From: Marinobacter pelagius
Lineage (GTDB): Bacteria; Pseudomonadota; Gammaproteobacteria; Pseudomonadales; Oleiphilaceae
DNA: 64,000 nucleotides
Reading direction: 5' to 3'
Assembly (NCBI RefSeq): GCF_003315345.1
Contig: NZ_QNRO01000015.1
Coordinates: forward strand, 35,884-99,883
Each line of letters starts with the position of its first letter. Position 1 is the first letter of the stretch. This document shows positions 45,483-56,582 of the stretch, one piece after another. The notes under the pieces are model-generated. The model had not been told where the DNA came from. It was given only the letters and a program-made list of their open reading frames with translations, and ran no database searches. Both the position numbers and the translations under genes were made by a program.

Positions 45483-46054
45483 TAAAACTCCTTCGCAATT
45501 AATTGAAGGTCTGGGAAAAATTGGAGAAACCTGTGTTCAAGTTCAGGATGATGTTCAAGGATTTCCTCGATCATCCCCTCAAACCGGTTGGCAAACCGAA
45601 TGCGGGAGGCGACCCGGTCCAGCGCCTGCCCTATATTCTCCAGGTCCTGATAGGCTCCAAACCAGTCGTAGTCCACCATCCTCGCTGTTACGCGCGCCAT
45701 TTGTGGCGGCATCAGATGGCGATTTTCACTCAACTCCCGGTAGGTGCGCTCGATAAACCGGTCGCAATCATGATCACTGAACCTGTACCAGTGTTTCAGC
45801 AGGAAATGGTCGTAGAGTATGTCCAGCGCGACACCGGCAAACCGCCTGCGCTGTGACGAGAAAAGCCGTTTGGAAGCAAGCACCTCGGGATGGCGGTCAG
45901 TGAAGGTATCCACTGAGAAGTGGTGACGTACTCCTCGGTGGACTTCGCCCGGAAGCGCCGAGAGTTCGACGCCCCGGGTAAAGTCACCCAGAATGCTGCC
46001 CACGCGGGCTTCCGGGGAATCCGGTGCGAGGAAAACGTGGGCAAGATGGTTCAA
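45482..46054 (-). CDS. acpH: ACP phosphodiesterase (AcpH)
   Basis: 190 residues with MNHLAHVFLAPDSPEARVGSILGDF, the DUF479/AcpH signature with its His/Asp metal ligands. It removes 4'-phosphopantetheine from acyl carrier protein. The call is from the N-terminal motif and the length usual for the family. Confidence 0.9.
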   Translation of the reverse strand: MNHLAHVFLAPDSPEARVGSILGDFTRGVELSALPGEVHRGVRHHFSVDTFTDRHPEVLASKRLFSSQRRRFAGVALDILYDHFLLKHWYRFSDHDCDRFIERTYRELSENRHLMPPQMARVTARMVDYDWFGAYQDLENIGQALDRVASRIRFANRFEGMIEEILEHHPELEHRFLQFFPDLQLIAKEF

Positions 46055-46087
46055 ATCAACTCCCGATTCACTAAATCAGAGCAACGA

Positions 46088-46627
46088 TCAGAAATTAAGC
46101 TGGATGCCCACCCCGAGGCCGTCGAGCTCAATATTGTCGTCGTCGTAGTAACGCATGTATTCCAGGTTACCGGACAGATTCGGAGCGAACTCCATACTGG
46201 CACCGATACCGTAAGAAACATCGGAGTCATCATCTTCAACTGAACCGACTTCCGCCTCAACCCGGGTAAAACCCAATACCGCATAAGGCGTTACCGGGGA
46301 TTCATTGGCCAGGTTGAACGTAGCGTAGCCACCGTAGAAGTTGTCTACAGAGACATCCACTCCGTTGACGGTGTCATCGTCGACACCGAAACCTGCACGA
46401 GCCTCAATGCCAAGAAACGGCGTGGCCATCACACCGACCTTGCCGGACAGCGTGCCGGCATCGGCATCGTAGGGTCCGATCTCCGCATTCATGAAGGTAT
46501 AGTTAAAGCCGGCGTATAGCCCGCCAACACCGGATTTGTACATGTCCTGAGCCTGGGCCGTACCCGTTGCCAGAATGCTGCCTGAAAGGGTTGCCAGCGC
46601 CAGTGCAAGTGATTTTGTACGTGTCAT
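46088..46627 (-). CDS. Outer-membrane beta-barrel protein (small porin-like)
   Basis: 179 residues. A signal peptide (LALALATLSGSILATGTAQAQ) precedes alternating hydrophobic strands (GGLYAGFNYTFMNAEIG, LGIEARAGFG) and the C-terminal Phe (VGIQLNF). Opacity/OmpW-like eight-stranded barrel is likely; no binding role can be read. Confidence 0.8.
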   Translation of the reverse strand: MTRTKSLALALATLSGSILATGTAQAQDMYKSGVGGLYAGFNYTFMNAEIGPYDADAGTLSGKVGVMATPFLGIEARAGFGVDDDTVNGVDVSVDNFYGGYATFNLANESPVTPYAVLGFTRVEAEVGSVEDDDSDVSYGIGASMEFAPNLSGNLEYMRYYDDDNIELDGLGVGIQLNF

Positions 46628-46838
46628 GACTTGTTCTCCTTAACCGATTCTTCGGTGTTCATCACTGAAAATGCACCAACCCCACGTTGTTTGCCATAGT
46701 AAAGATCCGAATTTACCTGTTATTTACGCCGATTTAATTTCGGCTTCATTGCACGCTAAGGCCTTGTCTGCCTTGCGGAAGGTGGGGCCTGCAGGTATTC
46801 TGGCGCGGTCTTCCGGTTCAGCTGGCTAGAGCATCCTT

Positions 46839-48290
46839 TTGAGAAACCTGATCCCTGTCATCTTTATTGTCAGCGTTATGTTTGTGCTTCTGAGCATATT
46901 CATGACGTTACCGGTGCTTTTTCTTGCCGGGTCCGAAGCGCCCAATGCCATGGCGTTTGCGGAATCGGCGGCGGTTGTCTGTGGTCTCGGCGTGCTCGGT
47001 ATTGTCGCCACCTATAACCAGCCACGGGACCTGAAGCCCCGCTTCATGTTTGTGCTCACCGTCTCCAGCTGGTTCATCATTGCCCTCTTCTCGTCCCTGC
47101 CCTTTTACCTGAGTGACCTGCACCTGTCCGCCGCGGATGCGTTCTTTGAAGGCACATCGGGCATAACGACCACCGGCGCAACGGTTCTTAGCGGCCTGGA
47201 CAACATGGACCGGGATTTGCTGCTCTGGCGCTCGATTCTTCAGTGGATCGGCGGCATCGGTATTATCGGCATGTTCGTTGCCGTATTGCCGTTCCTGCGG
47301 GTCGGTGGCATGCGACTGTTTGCCACCGAATCCTCAGAGTGGACGGACAAGGCCCTGCCGAGGATGAAAACCCTGAGCCGTGGGCTGCTTTTTGTCTACG
47401 TGGTCTTTTCGGTGATTGCGGTTCTGACCTACTGGTTTTCCGGCATGACCCTCTTTGATGCCTTCAACCACGGATTGACCAGTATCGCGACCGGTGGGTT
47501 TTCCACCTCCGATCTGTCCATGGGCAAGTTCAACGATGTGATCCTCATGGAAGCCACGCTCTTCATGATCATCGGCAGCCTGCCCTTTTTCCTGTTCGTC
47601 CGGGAAATGCACGGTCAACATGGCGTGTTATTCCGGGACCAGCAGGTTCGGATGTTCCTGGCCATCCTGCTGATCGTGCCGGCATTGCTGACACTCTATC
47701 GCTGGTGGGTCTCGCCGGTTCCGTTCGATCCGATCCACAATTACGCCGCTACCCTGTTCAACGTGACGTCTGTTGTCACCACCACCGGCTATGCCTCCGA
47801 GGATTACAGTGCCTGGGGACCATTGGCGTTTGTGCTGTTCTTCTTCCTGATGTTCGTGGGTGGCTGCTCCGGCTCGACCGCCGGCGGTATGAAGATATTC
47901 CGGTTCCAGTTATCGCTGATTATTCTTCGGGAGCAGTTGATGCGCCTGCTGCACCCGCGGGCGGTGCTGACCCGGAATTACAACGGCCGTTCGGTCAGTG
48001 ACGAGATCATCTCCTCGATGATCGCCTACACCTTCATATTCCTGTTGTGTCTCCTTCTGATCACCGTCGCCCTGGCGGCGATGCAGCTCGATTTTGTAAC
48101 GGCGTTGTCCGGCGCGCTCACCTCCCTGACCAATGTCGGCCCGGGCCTGGGCGAGATCATCGGGCCCGCGGGCAATTTCGGCCCGCTGCCGGATGCAGCC
48201 AAGTGGGTCCTGTCTGTCGGGATGCTGATGGGCCGGCTCGAAATCCTCAGCGTAATTATTGTTCTCTCGCCGGCGTTCTGGCGGGGCTGA
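46839..48290 (+). CDS. trkH: TrkH-family potassium uptake channel
   Basis: 483 residues with the four-fold TM-P-TM pore repeats: TSGITTTGATVL, TSIATGGFSTSD, TSVVTTTGYASED and SLTNVGPGLGEI. It takes up K+ together with TrkA (not in the window). The frame begins at a TTG (46839), which gives the full N-terminal TM helix; the first internal Met (residue 14) would truncate it. Confidence 0.88.
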   Translation: MRNLIPVIFIVSVMFVLLSIFMTLPVLFLAGSEAPNAMAFAESAAVVCGLGVLGIVATYNQPRDLKPRFMFVLTVSSWFIIALFSSLPFYLSDLHLSAADAFFEGTSGITTTGATVLSGLDNMDRDLLLWRSILQWIGGIGIIGMFVAVLPFLRVGGMRLFATESSEWTDKALPRMKTLSRGLLFVYVVFSVIAVLTYWFSGMTLFDAFNHGLTSIATGGFSTSDLSMGKFNDVILMEATLFMIIGSLPFFLFVREMHGQHGVLFRDQQVRMFLAILLIVPALLTLYRWWVSPVPFDPIHNYAATLFNVTSVVTTTGYASEDYSAWGPLAFVLFFFLMFVGGCSGSTAGGMKIFRFQLSLIILREQLMRLLHPRAVLTRNYNGRSVSDEIISSMIAYTFIFLLCLLLITVALAAMQLDFVTALSGALTSLTNVGPGLGEIIGPAGNFGPLPDAAKWVLSVGMLMGRLEILSVIIVLSPAFWRG

Positions 48291-48301
48291 TCCCTACCGG
48301 A

Positions 48302-50827
48302 TCAACGGAGCCAGAGCACCGAAGCGTTTTCCAGGGGCAGGTTCAGGCGATCATCCCTCACCCGGATTCTGGGCGTGTAATGGCCCTCCGGTCGTGCCTG
48401 AACCTTGCACTGGTAGATCCAGCCCCGGGCCGAGCCCTCCATGGCCTGTTTGCGCTCCATGGCATGAACCTGTCTTGGGCCGTATTCGGAGGCTTCCGCA
48501 ATCAGCTCAACCCCGATATGCTCTGCCGGTGCTCCATCCAGATAGACGTCTACCGTGTAGATCTGTTGCTGGCCCTGTTCTTCAAACTCAATGGAGGTGA
48601 ACCGGAGCCGCGACCAGTGGGCATTGATCTCACGGGATTCCTGGACCAGAGCGTGTGCCGTCTCCGGATCCCTCTGCCTGCCCAGCGCTACCATCGGTCG
48701 GTAGAAATCGTCCACGTATTCCCGAACCATCCGATTGGCAGAATAGTGCGCCGTCAACTGGTCCATGCTGGCCCGGATCATGGTAATCCAGTCCCGTGGC
48801 CGACCCTCCTGGTCGACCCGGTAAAACGCCGGAACGACTTGCTGTTCAAGCAATTCGAACAGTTCCCGGGCATCGGATTGGTCGTGATCGTTGGTATGGC
48901 TGAGTTCCTCGAAGGTGGCACCGGGCCTGATCGCCCAACCCACATCCGGGTTCCAGGCTTCTGCCCACCAACCGTCAAACTGGGAAAGGTTCAGCCCACC
49001 GTTAACCAGCACTTTCATGCCGCTGGTGCCGCAAGCCTCCCAGGGATGGCGCGGGGTATTGAGCCAGACATCCACGCCCTGAACCAGCTGGTTCGCGACC
49101 CCCAGATCATAATCCTCGATGAACACCACCTTGCCCTCGGCTTCCGGCTTTCTCGAAAACTGCTTCCAGCGCCGGATCAGTTCCTTGCCCGACTTGTCAT
49201 AAGGATGAGCCTTGCCGGCCAGTACAATCTGTACCGGCTTATCCCGGTGATTGAGCAAAGACAGCAGCCGGTCAGGGTCGGTCAGTAGCAGATTTGGCCG
49301 CTTGTAATCCGTAAACCGCCTGGCGAAGCCCAGAGTCAGGGTTTCGTTGTCCAGGAGCAATCCGCAGGCAGCAGCGGGGTCGTTCCCCGGATTGTGCTCA
49401 CAGTGCTGACTCGCCAGCCGCCGGCGCAGGTACTGGATCAGGCGCTTTCGCTGTGCCAGGCGCATGTCCCACAGGTCCTGGTCTGAGATCCCGCTCATCG
49501 GGCAGCTGGCATCCATCGGACGACGCCAGCGATCCTTGCCACAAGCCCGCGTCCAAAGCTCGTCAGACTCCGCGGAATCCCAGCTGGGTGTGTGAATACC
49601 GTTAGTGACATATTCCACGGGAATATCATCGGCCGGCCAGCGGGGAAAGAAGTCCTGAAGGATGGTCTGGGAGACCTTCCGGTGAATCCTGCTGACGCCG
49701 TTGACACGCCCGCTCATGTTGAGCGCGAGCCAGGCCATGTTCAGTAACGGATCGCCGGTGGCGTCCTGATCCGAGTTGTGGGCCCCCAGGTCCATCAACT
49801 GGTCCACGGTCAGATCCTGTCCGGCCAACCAGGGGCTCAGGTAGAGGCGCACCAGGCGTCTCGGAAAACGGTCGAAGCCGGCGGCCACAGAGGTATGGGT
49901 GGTGAAAAGGTTGGTGGCCCGGGTTGCCATGCGGGCGGTATCGAAGTCCCTCTCGTTGTCACGGGCCCATCCGAAAGCCCGTTCAAGCAGTGCCAGTGCG
50001 CAATGCCCTTCGTTGATATGACAGGCCACCGGATCCCGCCCAAGAGCTCGCAGCAAACGCCACCCGCCAATGCCGAGGACCATCTCCTGTTGCAACCGTT
50101 TTTCCGGATCACCGCTGTACAACTCACTGGTGATACCCCGGTCGCCGGGTTCGTTGCGGGGGTCATTGCTGTCCAGTAGCAACAGCTCACAGTGCCCAAC
50201 CTGGCCGACCCACGCTCTCAGGCGAACATCACGGCCCGGCAAAGGCACAATTACCCGCAGCCACTGATCGTCTTCATCCCGCAGTGGGGATACCGGCAGC
50301 ATTGTGGGGTCATTGTAGGGGTAGAATTCCAGCTGTTCGCCATCGGTACTTATTGCCTGGCGGAAGTAGCCCTGCTGATAAAGCAGGCCGACAGCAGTAA
50401 CGGGAACGCCAAGGTCGCTGGCTGCCTTCAGGTAATCCCCGGCAAGTACGCCAAGTCCCCCACTGTAAAGCGGGAGTGACTCACTCAGCCCGTATTCCAT
50501 GCAGAAAAAGGCGATCCCACGGTCGAGTTCATCCCGGCACTGCTCGGAGTACCAGGTATCGGCACGGACGAACCGTTCATGGGCATCCATCTGCTCCCGG
50601 TACCGAGCCAGAAATTCCGGGTCCCGGCTGAGCTCGTCCAGGCGCTCTCCCGAGGCACTGTTGAGCACCAGCCAGGCATTCCGGGTGCTGTCCCAGGTTT
50701 CCTGATCCAGGGTGCGCCAGAGCACATCACTGCCGTGATGCCAGCTCCATCTCAGGTCCAGTGCAAGGGTGAACAAACCATTCAGAGCCTCAGGCAACTG
50801 CCTTGGCCGGTAGGCCGCTAACGTCAT
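48302..50827 (-). CDS. glgP: Alpha-glucan (glycogen) phosphorylase, copy 1
   Basis: 841 residues, GT35, TIGR02094-type. Releases glucose-1-phosphate from glycogen in the cytoplasm. The PLP-binding Lys is K605 in EACGTSGMKVLVNGG. CMEYGLSESLPLYSGGLGVLAGDYLKAASDLG is the typical N-terminal signature of this branch. End gene of the glgC-GH57-malQ-PilZ-SDR-glgP minus-strand array; 12 bp from the convergent trkH. Confidence 0.9.
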   Translation of the reverse strand: MTLAAYRPRQLPEALNGLFTLALDLRWSWHHGSDVLWRTLDQETWDSTRNAWLVLNSASGERLDELSRDPEFLARYREQMDAHERFVRADTWYSEQCRDELDRGIAFFCMEYGLSESLPLYSGGLGVLAGDYLKAASDLGVPVTAVGLLYQQGYFRQAISTDGEQLEFYPYNDPTMLPVSPLRDEDDQWLRVIVPLPGRDVRLRAWVGQVGHCELLLLDSNDPRNEPGDRGITSELYSGDPEKRLQQEMVLGIGGWRLLRALGRDPVACHINEGHCALALLERAFGWARDNERDFDTARMATRATNLFTTHTSVAAGFDRFPRRLVRLYLSPWLAGQDLTVDQLMDLGAHNSDQDATGDPLLNMAWLALNMSGRVNGVSRIHRKVSQTILQDFFPRWPADDIPVEYVTNGIHTPSWDSAESDELWTRACGKDRWRRPMDASCPMSGISDQDLWDMRLAQRKRLIQYLRRRLASQHCEHNPGNDPAAACGLLLDNETLTLGFARRFTDYKRPNLLLTDPDRLLSLLNHRDKPVQIVLAGKAHPYDKSGKELIRRWKQFSRKPEAEGKVVFIEDYDLGVANQLVQGVDVWLNTPRHPWEACGTSGMKVLVNGGLNLSQFDGWWAEAWNPDVGWAIRPGATFEELSHTNDHDQSDARELFELLEQQVVPAFYRVDQEGRPRDWITMIRASMDQLTAHYSANRMVREYVDDFYRPMVALGRQRDPETAHALVQESREINAHWSRLRFTSIEFEEQGQQQIYTVDVYLDGAPAEHIGVELIAEASEYGPRQVHAMERKQAMEGSARGWIYQCKVQARPEGHYTPRIRVRDDRLNLPLENASVLWLR

Positions 50828-50864
50828 CGGTGTTCAAATCCCTTTGTCGCTGTTTGCCAAATTA

Positions 50865-51635
50865 TCAGTGCGCTGTGTAGCCGCCGTCTATCACCAGCTC
50901 GCTGCCGGTCATGAACTTGGACTCCTCGGAGGCCAGGAACACGATGCCCCAGGCAATATCATCCGGTTCGCCCATGTGTCCCAACGGATGCAGCGCCGCT
51001 GTTGCCTGCTTGGCAGCATCGAGATCTTCTCCCGTGGTTTTCAGGTGCCCCTCCACCATCGGAGTCCAGATGAAGCCCGGGTGGATGGAATTCGCGCGGA
51101 TGTTGTCCGGTGCGTAGAGCATGGCATCGGTCTTGGTCATCAGCCGCACCGCGCCTTTCGAAGCATGGTAGGGAGGCACGTCCGGCGCGCTGACCAGGCC
51201 GTATATGGAGGACAGATTGATGATACTACCGCGCCCGGCCTTTTTCATGTGCGGGATGGCATGCTTGGTACAGAAGAACACGCCTTTTACGTTAATTTTC
51301 TGGACCAGGTCCCACTCTTCCTCGGTCAGTTCGTGTGTTGGCTTGTTCGGGCCGGAGATGCCCGCGTTATTCACCAATACATCGATGTGGCCAAATTTAT
51401 TCGCGGCCTCGTTAATTGCCGTCCTGACGTTCTCCTCATCACTGACGTCACAATGCCAGTAGGCAACCTGGTGACCTTCTCCGGAGAGTTTCCTGGCCAG
51501 GGCATTCCCTTCATCGTCCAGGCAGTCGAGGATCGCAACCGAGGCGCCCTCTTCTGCCATCCTGCTAACCGCCGCGGCACCAATACCGTGTGAGCCGCCT
51601 GTGATCACGGCGACCTTGCCTTTCAGCCTATCCAT
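50865..51635 (-). CDS. SDR-family NAD(P)-dependent oxidoreductase
   Basis: 256 residues. Rossmann motif (TGGSHGIGAA), NNAG, catalytic Ser in NLSSIYG and YHASK (Tyr, Lys). 3-ketoacyl-ACP-reductase/cyclohexanol-dehydrogenase-like; substrate unknown. It sits inside the glycogen array, but its link to glucan metabolism is not evident. Confidence 0.87.
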   Translation of the reverse strand: MDRLKGKVAVITGGSHGIGAAAVSRMAEEGASVAILDCLDDEGNALARKLSGEGHQVAYWHCDVSDEENVRTAINEAANKFGHIDVLVNNAGISGPNKPTHELTEEEWDLVQKINVKGVFFCTKHAIPHMKKAGRGSIINLSSIYGLVSAPDVPPYHASKGAVRLMTKTDAMLYAPDNIRANSIHPGFIWTPMVEGHLKTTGEDLDAAKQATAALHPLGHMGEPDDIAWGIVFLASEESKFMTGSELVIDGGYTAH

Positions 51636-51655
51636 AACAACTCCAGCAGAATCAA

Positions 51656-52018
51656 TCAGTGGGTCCGATATTTGGGGGATGAATCGTAGTTGATAGTTGC
51701 GTGGTGGCTTGCCAGCCAGCTGAGAAGCTTGGCGATACCCAGAGCATCATTGTCCGCACCGTCAAAATCCAGCCCAAGCCCTTTGGCGGATTTCCTGACG
51801 ACGTGGGCCTTGAGCCTGCGAAGGGTTTTTTCGGTTTTCTCCGGGTAGCAGAGTTCCAGCTCAAGGGTCTGGTTCAGATTTACATCATCATAGTCGGTGG
51901 AGACAAACACGCCTCTGCGTGAGGCATTGCGGACTTGGCCGGTGGCGACGGGCATTCCCCGTTTATAGACCAGGATTGAAAGTTTACCGGGGACGCGTTT
52001 GCTGAGCCTGTGTTCCAT
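51656..52018 (-). CDS. PilZ-domain protein
   Basis: 120 residues. The PilZ signature is the Arg-rich N-terminus (RLSKRVPGK) and NASRRGVFV in the place of D/NxSxxG, the c-di-GMP contacts, so binding of c-di-GMP is possible. Good RBS (GGGAGGA). Located between malQ and the SDR, it could link c-di-GMP to carbohydrate use; inference only. Confidence 0.75.
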   Translation of the reverse strand: MEHRLSKRVPGKLSILVYKRGMPVATGQVRNASRRGVFVSTDYDDVNLNQTLELELCYPEKTEKTLRRLKAHVVRKSAKGLGLDFDGADNDALGIAKLLSWLASHHATINYDSSPKYRTH

Positions 52019-52118
52019 TGGATCCTCCCTGAACAGGTTTGACGTCTATCAAGTGTTGTCTGTTATTTATACACCAGCGTAAATGACAGCACGTTGACAC
52101 TGGTCAATATACGACCAG

Positions 52119-53600
52119 TCAGAACCGGATTCGTTCATGGCGTAAGATCGATTTCCGGATCTTTTCGGCAAGCTCATCCGTACACTGCGACAACTCCAGT
52201 TGCCACACCCAGTTGCCCTCTACGGTACCCGGTGTATTGAACCGCGCCTCCGAGCCGAGCTCCAGGAAATCCTGCATCGGCACCATGGCCAACCAGCATA
52301 CCGAGCGGAAGGCTGCATCCACGATTGGCCAGGGCATTCCCGTGCCATCGGTGCCCAGATAGCGGTTCACATAATCCCGGGTGTGGTCCTCCAGACTCAG
52401 GTACCATCCAAGGCTGGTATCGTTGTCATGGGTGCCGGTATAGACAAGATCCCCCGGCTCGTGGCGATGCAAAAGGTGGGGGTTATCCGGGCTGCCATCG
52501 AACCCGAACTGGATAACGGCCATTCCGGGAAGTCGGAACTCCCGGCGTAACTGCTCGACCTCATCGCTGATGATGCCCAGGTTTTCTGCCACCAGCGGTA
52601 AGCCTGGGAAACGTTCGAAGCAGGCCTCAAGAAACCGGCGGCCCGGACCTGCAACCCAGTAGCCGAACCTGGGTTCCGGCGTTGTCGCGGGAATCTCCCA
52701 GAACGATTCCAGCCCACGGAAATGGTCAATCCGGATCAGGTCAAACAGCTGGCGCTGGCTTTCGAGCCGCTGCAGCCACCACTGGTATCCATCTTCGGCC
52801 ATGGCGTCCCAGTCATAGAGCGGATTGCCCCAGTGCTGGCCGTCCGGCGAGAAGTAATCCGGCGGAACCCCCGCGACCACGGTAGGGTCCCCCTCGCCAT
52901 CCAGCTTGAACAGATGGCGATTCGCCCAGACATCGGCGCTGTCGTGGGCCACGAAGATCGGAATATCACCGAACAGCAGAACGCCGCGCTCGGCAGCGTA
53001 ATCTCTCAGCGAGTGCCACTGGTGCTGGAACAGGAACTGTTCGAACCGGATGGCCTGCACCGATTCCGTATTTTCCCGGACAAACTGCGCAACCGCCTCG
53101 GGGTGCCGGTCACGCAGTGGCGCCGGCCATTCCGACCAGCTCATGCCCGGCAGCATTTCCCGGATACCGCAGAAGATGGCAAAGTCGTCGAGCCAGTCAC
53201 CGTGTTCAGCGCAGAACTTGTCAAAATCCCGTTTGCGTAGCTGCCCTTCCCCGCCGAAAAAACGCCTTGCAGCCAGCTTCACCAGTGCCCGCTTGCCCCT
53301 GTCTGCGGCAGGGTCGAGTTCATCCCGCCATAACAGACCAAGCGTGACCAGCTCCGAAAGATCGATAAAATCCGGATTACCGGCGTGGGCGGAAAGTGAC
53401 TGGTAGGGTGACAAATCACTGTGGGTCGGGCCCACCGGCAAGGTCTGCCAGACGCTCAGACCGCTCTTCGCCATGAAATCCACGAAGCGGCGGGCATTGG
53501 CACCAAGGATGCCAAACTGCCCCTCAAGTGCCGTCGGATGCAGCAAAACCCCGGCGCGACGCGCCTCGAAAAGACGTTGCGATATTTCCTCCGTACTCAT
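52119..53600 (-). CDS. malQ: 4-alpha-glucanotransferase (amylomaltase)
   Basis: 493 residues, GH77. Transfers maltodextrin segments in the cytoplasm. The nucleophile/acid motifs RIDHFRGLESFWEIP and VAENLGIISDEV are visible, as is YTGTHDNDT. Its start overlaps the GH57 stop by 4 bp. Length is typical for bacterial MalQ of the short type. Confidence 0.93.
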   Translation of the reverse strand: MSTEEISQRLFEARRAGVLLHPTALEGQFGILGANARRFVDFMAKSGLSVWQTLPVGPTHSDLSPYQSLSAHAGNPDFIDLSELVTLGLLWRDELDPAADRGKRALVKLAARRFFGGEGQLRKRDFDKFCAEHGDWLDDFAIFCGIREMLPGMSWSEWPAPLRDRHPEAVAQFVRENTESVQAIRFEQFLFQHQWHSLRDYAAERGVLLFGDIPIFVAHDSADVWANRHLFKLDGEGDPTVVAGVPPDYFSPDGQHWGNPLYDWDAMAEDGYQWWLQRLESQRQLFDLIRIDHFRGLESFWEIPATTPEPRFGYWVAGPGRRFLEACFERFPGLPLVAENLGIISDEVEQLRREFRLPGMAVIQFGFDGSPDNPHLLHRHEPGDLVYTGTHDNDTSLGWYLSLEDHTRDYVNRYLGTDGTGMPWPIVDAAFRSVCWLAMVPMQDFLELGSEARFNTPGTVEGNWVWQLELSQCTDELAEKIRKSILRHERIRF

Positions 53601-55327
53601 GGCGCCTCAGCATCTTTGTCATGGCCGGGCCGCATGGCACCGCCGCGCGCCGGTTCCCCGCCACCCTGGCTCAGTTGCTGGAACACCGACGGTGGCGCCG
53701 GATAACCAATCCTTTCATACAGATTGACCAGATGCCGCCGGTACAGGCGCTCGAAATCCTGGACGATCTGCGCCGGGTTATAATCTCCGAACCACCAGAA
53801 CCAGTCAGAGCCTTCACACAAGGCGAGTTGTCGTTGCGCCGCCTGCTTTTCCTCGGAGTTCAGGCTGCCGTTATCCATGACCCGGTCATAATGGGTTTTT
53901 GCCTCGCAAAGCAGGTCCCAGGCACGGTTCTTGTCAGTATCCCCGATCCAGGTGGAAAAGGTGCCGTAGATCCAGCTTCCGGCGACCAGGTGCGGAAGCT
54001 GCACCGGTTCGGCGACCGGTTGTTCAAGCAGTTCACTGTAGGTCGCCAGCCTCAACCGCGGGTGATCTTCAAGCACCGTATAAAGCCGGTCGAGGAAATG
54101 AATGCCGTTTTCCGGGTAGTATTCCCACGCATTCTCACCATCCAGGATGACGGAAATGACCGGCCGTGGTTTGCTTTTGGCATGCCCGGCGATATTCTCC
54201 ATGTGGTGGACGAGGTCCCCCACTGCATCCTCGGCATGCCAGTCCGCGTAGTTGAATCCGATCAGATCGGACAGGCCATCGTCCCGGAAAAATACCGTTA
54301 CGTCGTTGTCGCCAAAGCGGAAGGGCTGATGAATGCCGGCCTGCTCGGGGAGTTGCCCATTTTCCCGGGCCAGGTTCATGCTGTTGTGAATGACGGAATC
54401 ACCACTCGCCGTCCACTGGAACCCGTGTTTCCCAAGCTGGGCCAGGGTTGCCTGGCTGAGACCACCCTCGGACGCCCAGCAGCCTTTGGCATCGATTTCG
54501 AAAAACCGTTTGAAGGTTTCCCGAGCCTGCTGCAACTGCCAGCTTGCCCGCAAGTCACCGCCGGGATAACGGGAATGTGAGGGTAAGGCGATATCCGGCA
54601 TCGCTTCCCGGGCCGATTCGAGATCCAGCAGCAGAGGCAGGATCGGATGGGTATAGGGGCTGACGGAGAGCTCCACCTGCCCGGTCTTCGCCAGATGCCG
54701 GTAGCGCGGGCCGATACCGGCCATCACCTCGAATATCACATCCAGTAGCGCAATTCGGTCATCCAGAGTGAACCCGGCCCCTTTTTCCTGGAGGCTCTGG
54801 ACACAGGCGTTACGCTGGCGAACGGTCTCTCCCATCCAGCCCAGGTGATACCAGACCAGCAGATCGGTCAGGAAGGTGGGCGCGATATAACGCTGGATGT
54901 CCGGTTTGGCACGATAGAATTCAGCCAGGTCCGCAAGACGGGCATAGGCGGGAAAGCGCTTGATGATCCGATCCGGATTGGCCCTCAGTGCCTTGTTCAT
55001 GAGGTCCTGGAACGCCGGGCTGCCGGTTTCGGGCAGGGTTTCGGCGACCAGTGCAGCCAGGAGCGGATCGCCGATGGGTCCGGCCCCGTGCCGCCACCGT
55101 TCGATCTGCACCAGATAGGTCTCGATCTGCTCCAGCAGCACCGGCGCAAAGTTCACCACGGCCCTGGCCTTCGGGTGCGCCTCCAGGTGCGCGGCCATGT
55201 CGCTGTAATCCTTGATGGCATGCAGATATACCCACGGGAACAGGAACTGGCCGGTTTTCAGGTCCTGGTATCCCGGCTGGTGCATGTGCCAGCACAGCAC
55301 CACCGGCGTCTTTGTGTCAGAGGCCAT
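53597..55327 (-). CDS. GH57 glycoside hydrolase (alpha-amylase/4-alpha-glucanotransferase type)
   Basis: 576 residues. GH57 conserved regions: WHMHQPGYQ, then CWASEGGLS (catalytic Glu) and [12 protein letters not shown] (catalytic Asp). Cleaves or transfers alpha-1,4 or alpha-1,6 glucan linkages; exact specificity is unknown. It overlaps glgC by 11 bp, supporting a single transcript with glgC and malQ. Confidence 0.9.
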   Translation of the reverse strand: MASDTKTPVVLCWHMHQPGYQDLKTGQFLFPWVYLHAIKDYSDMAAHLEAHPKARAVVNFAPVLLEQIETYLVQIERWRHGAGPIGDPLLAALVAETLPETGSPAFQDLMNKALRANPDRIIKRFPAYARLADLAEFYRAKPDIQRYIAPTFLTDLLVWYHLGWMGETVRQRNACVQSLQEKGAGFTLDDRIALLDVIFEVMAGIGPRYRHLAKTGQVELSVSPYTHPILPLLLDLESAREAMPDIALPSHSRYPGGDLRASWQLQQARETFKRFFEIDAKGCWASEGGLSQATLAQLGKHGFQWTASGDSVIHNSMNLARENGQLPEQAGIHQPFRFGDNDVTVFFRDDGLSDLIGFNYADWHAEDAVGDLVHHMENIAGHAKSKPRPVISVILDGENAWEYYPENGIHFLDRLYTVLEDHPRLRLATYSELLEQPVAEPVQLPHLVAGSWIYGTFSTWIGDTDKNRAWDLLCEAKTHYDRVMDNGSLNSEEKQAAQRQLALCEGSDWFWWFGDYNPAQIVQDFERLYRRHLVNLYERIGYPAPPSVFQQLSQGGGEPARGGAMRPGHDKDAEAP

Positions 55328-56582
55328 GGGGATAGTCCTGCCCGAGCATCTCGGGGGTCACCAGAACAACGCCTTTGGTGGAAACGTGAAAACGCTTGCG
55401 ATCCTCTTCCTCGTCAAAGCCGATTTGGGTGCCTTCCGGGATCTTGCAACCACGATCGATCAGGGCCCGCTGGATTTTGCAGTTCCGCCCGATATCCACG
55501 TCCGGATAGATCACCGAATCAGATACCTCGCTGAACGAGTGCACCCTCACCTGTGAGAACAGCAACGAGTGCCGCACCATGGCTCCGGAGACAATACAGC
55601 CTCCGGCAATCATCGAATCCACAGCCGTGCCGCGACGGTTTTCATCGTCAAAGACGAACTTGGCCGGGGGCAGCTGCTCCTGGTAGGTCCAGATCGGCCA
55701 GTTGGAATCATAGAGGTTCAGTTCGGGGCTTACCCCGATCAGTTCCAGGTTGGCCTGCCAGAGGGAATCGATGGTACCCACGTCACGCCAGTAGGCCGGC
55801 CCATTCTGAACCGGGTCCCGGAACGGGAACGCCATGACCCGCAAACGGCGGATCACGGAAGGGATAATGTCCTTCCCGAAATCGTGGGAGGACGTGCCCT
55901 GCAACTGATGGTCCCGGATGAGTTCCTCGAACAGGATCCTGGTACTGAACACGTAGATGCCCATGGAAGCCAGTGCCTTGCCCGGCTTGCCGGGCAAGGG
56001 CCGTGGATTCTCGGGCTTCTCTTCAAACTCCCGGATCCTCATCTCCTCATCCACATCCATGACTCCGAAGGCCGAGGCGTCGTCGATGGGCACCTCGATG
56101 CAGCCAACGGTGATGTCTGCCTCGCTTTCCACGTGGGCGGCCAGCATGGTGCCGTAATCCATCTTGTAGATGTGATCTCCGGCCAGGATCAGGACATATT
56201 CCGGCCGGTGGCTGCGGATGATATCCAGGTTCTGCAGCACCGCGTCCGCGGTACCCTCGTACCAGGAAGTCTCGATCCGCTGCTGGGCCGGCAGCAATTC
56301 CACGAACTCATCCAGCTCTCCCCGCAGGAAGCTCCAGCCGCGCTGGATGTGGCGAATCAATGAATGGGATTTGTACTGCGTGATCACACCGACCTGCCCG
56401 ATGCCCGAATTAATGCAGTTGGACAGTGGAAAATCGATGATCCGGAACTTTCCGCCGAAGGGAACGGCGGGCTTGGCACGCCATTTGGTGAGATCGTAAA
56501 GCCGGGAGCCTCTTCCTCCCGCAAGCACCAGAGCAAGTGTCTGGCGAGTGAGGCGACTGACAAAACGCTGAGCCGTATGCAT
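55317..56582 (-). CDS. glgC: Glucose-1-phosphate adenylyltransferase
   Basis: 421 residues. Makes ADP-glucose for glycogen. [18 protein letters not shown] and [10 protein letters not shown] are the family signatures and [22 protein letters not shown] the sugar-phosphate region. I choose the ATG at 56582 over 56603 because GGGAAGGA precedes it. First gene of the minus-strand arm; divergent from glgB. Confidence 0.94.
   Translation of the reverse strand: MHTAQRFVSRLTRQTLALVLAGGRGSRLYDLTKWRAKPAVPFGGKFRIIDFPLSNCINSGIGQVGVITQYKSHSLIRHIQRGWSFLRGELDEFVELLPAQQRIETSWYEGTADAVLQNLDIIRSHRPEYVLILAGDHIYKMDYGTMLAAHVESEADITVGCIEVPIDDASAFGVMDVDEEMRIREFEEKPENPRPLPGKPGKALASMGIYVFSTRILFEELIRDHQLQGTSSHDFGKDIIPSVIRRLRVMAFPFRDPVQNGPAYWRDVGTIDSLWQANLELIGVSPELNLYDSNWPIWTYQEQLPPAKFVFDDENRRGTAVDSMIAGGCIVSGAMVRHSLLFSQVRVHSFSEVSDSVIYPDVDIGRNCKIQRALIDRGCKIPEGTQIGFDEEEDRKRFHVSTKGVVLVTPEMLGQDYPHGL

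Noticed and set aside
48047..49288. 413-codon plus-strand open frame
   Set aside because: Overlaps trkH in another frame and glgP antisense; a shadow.
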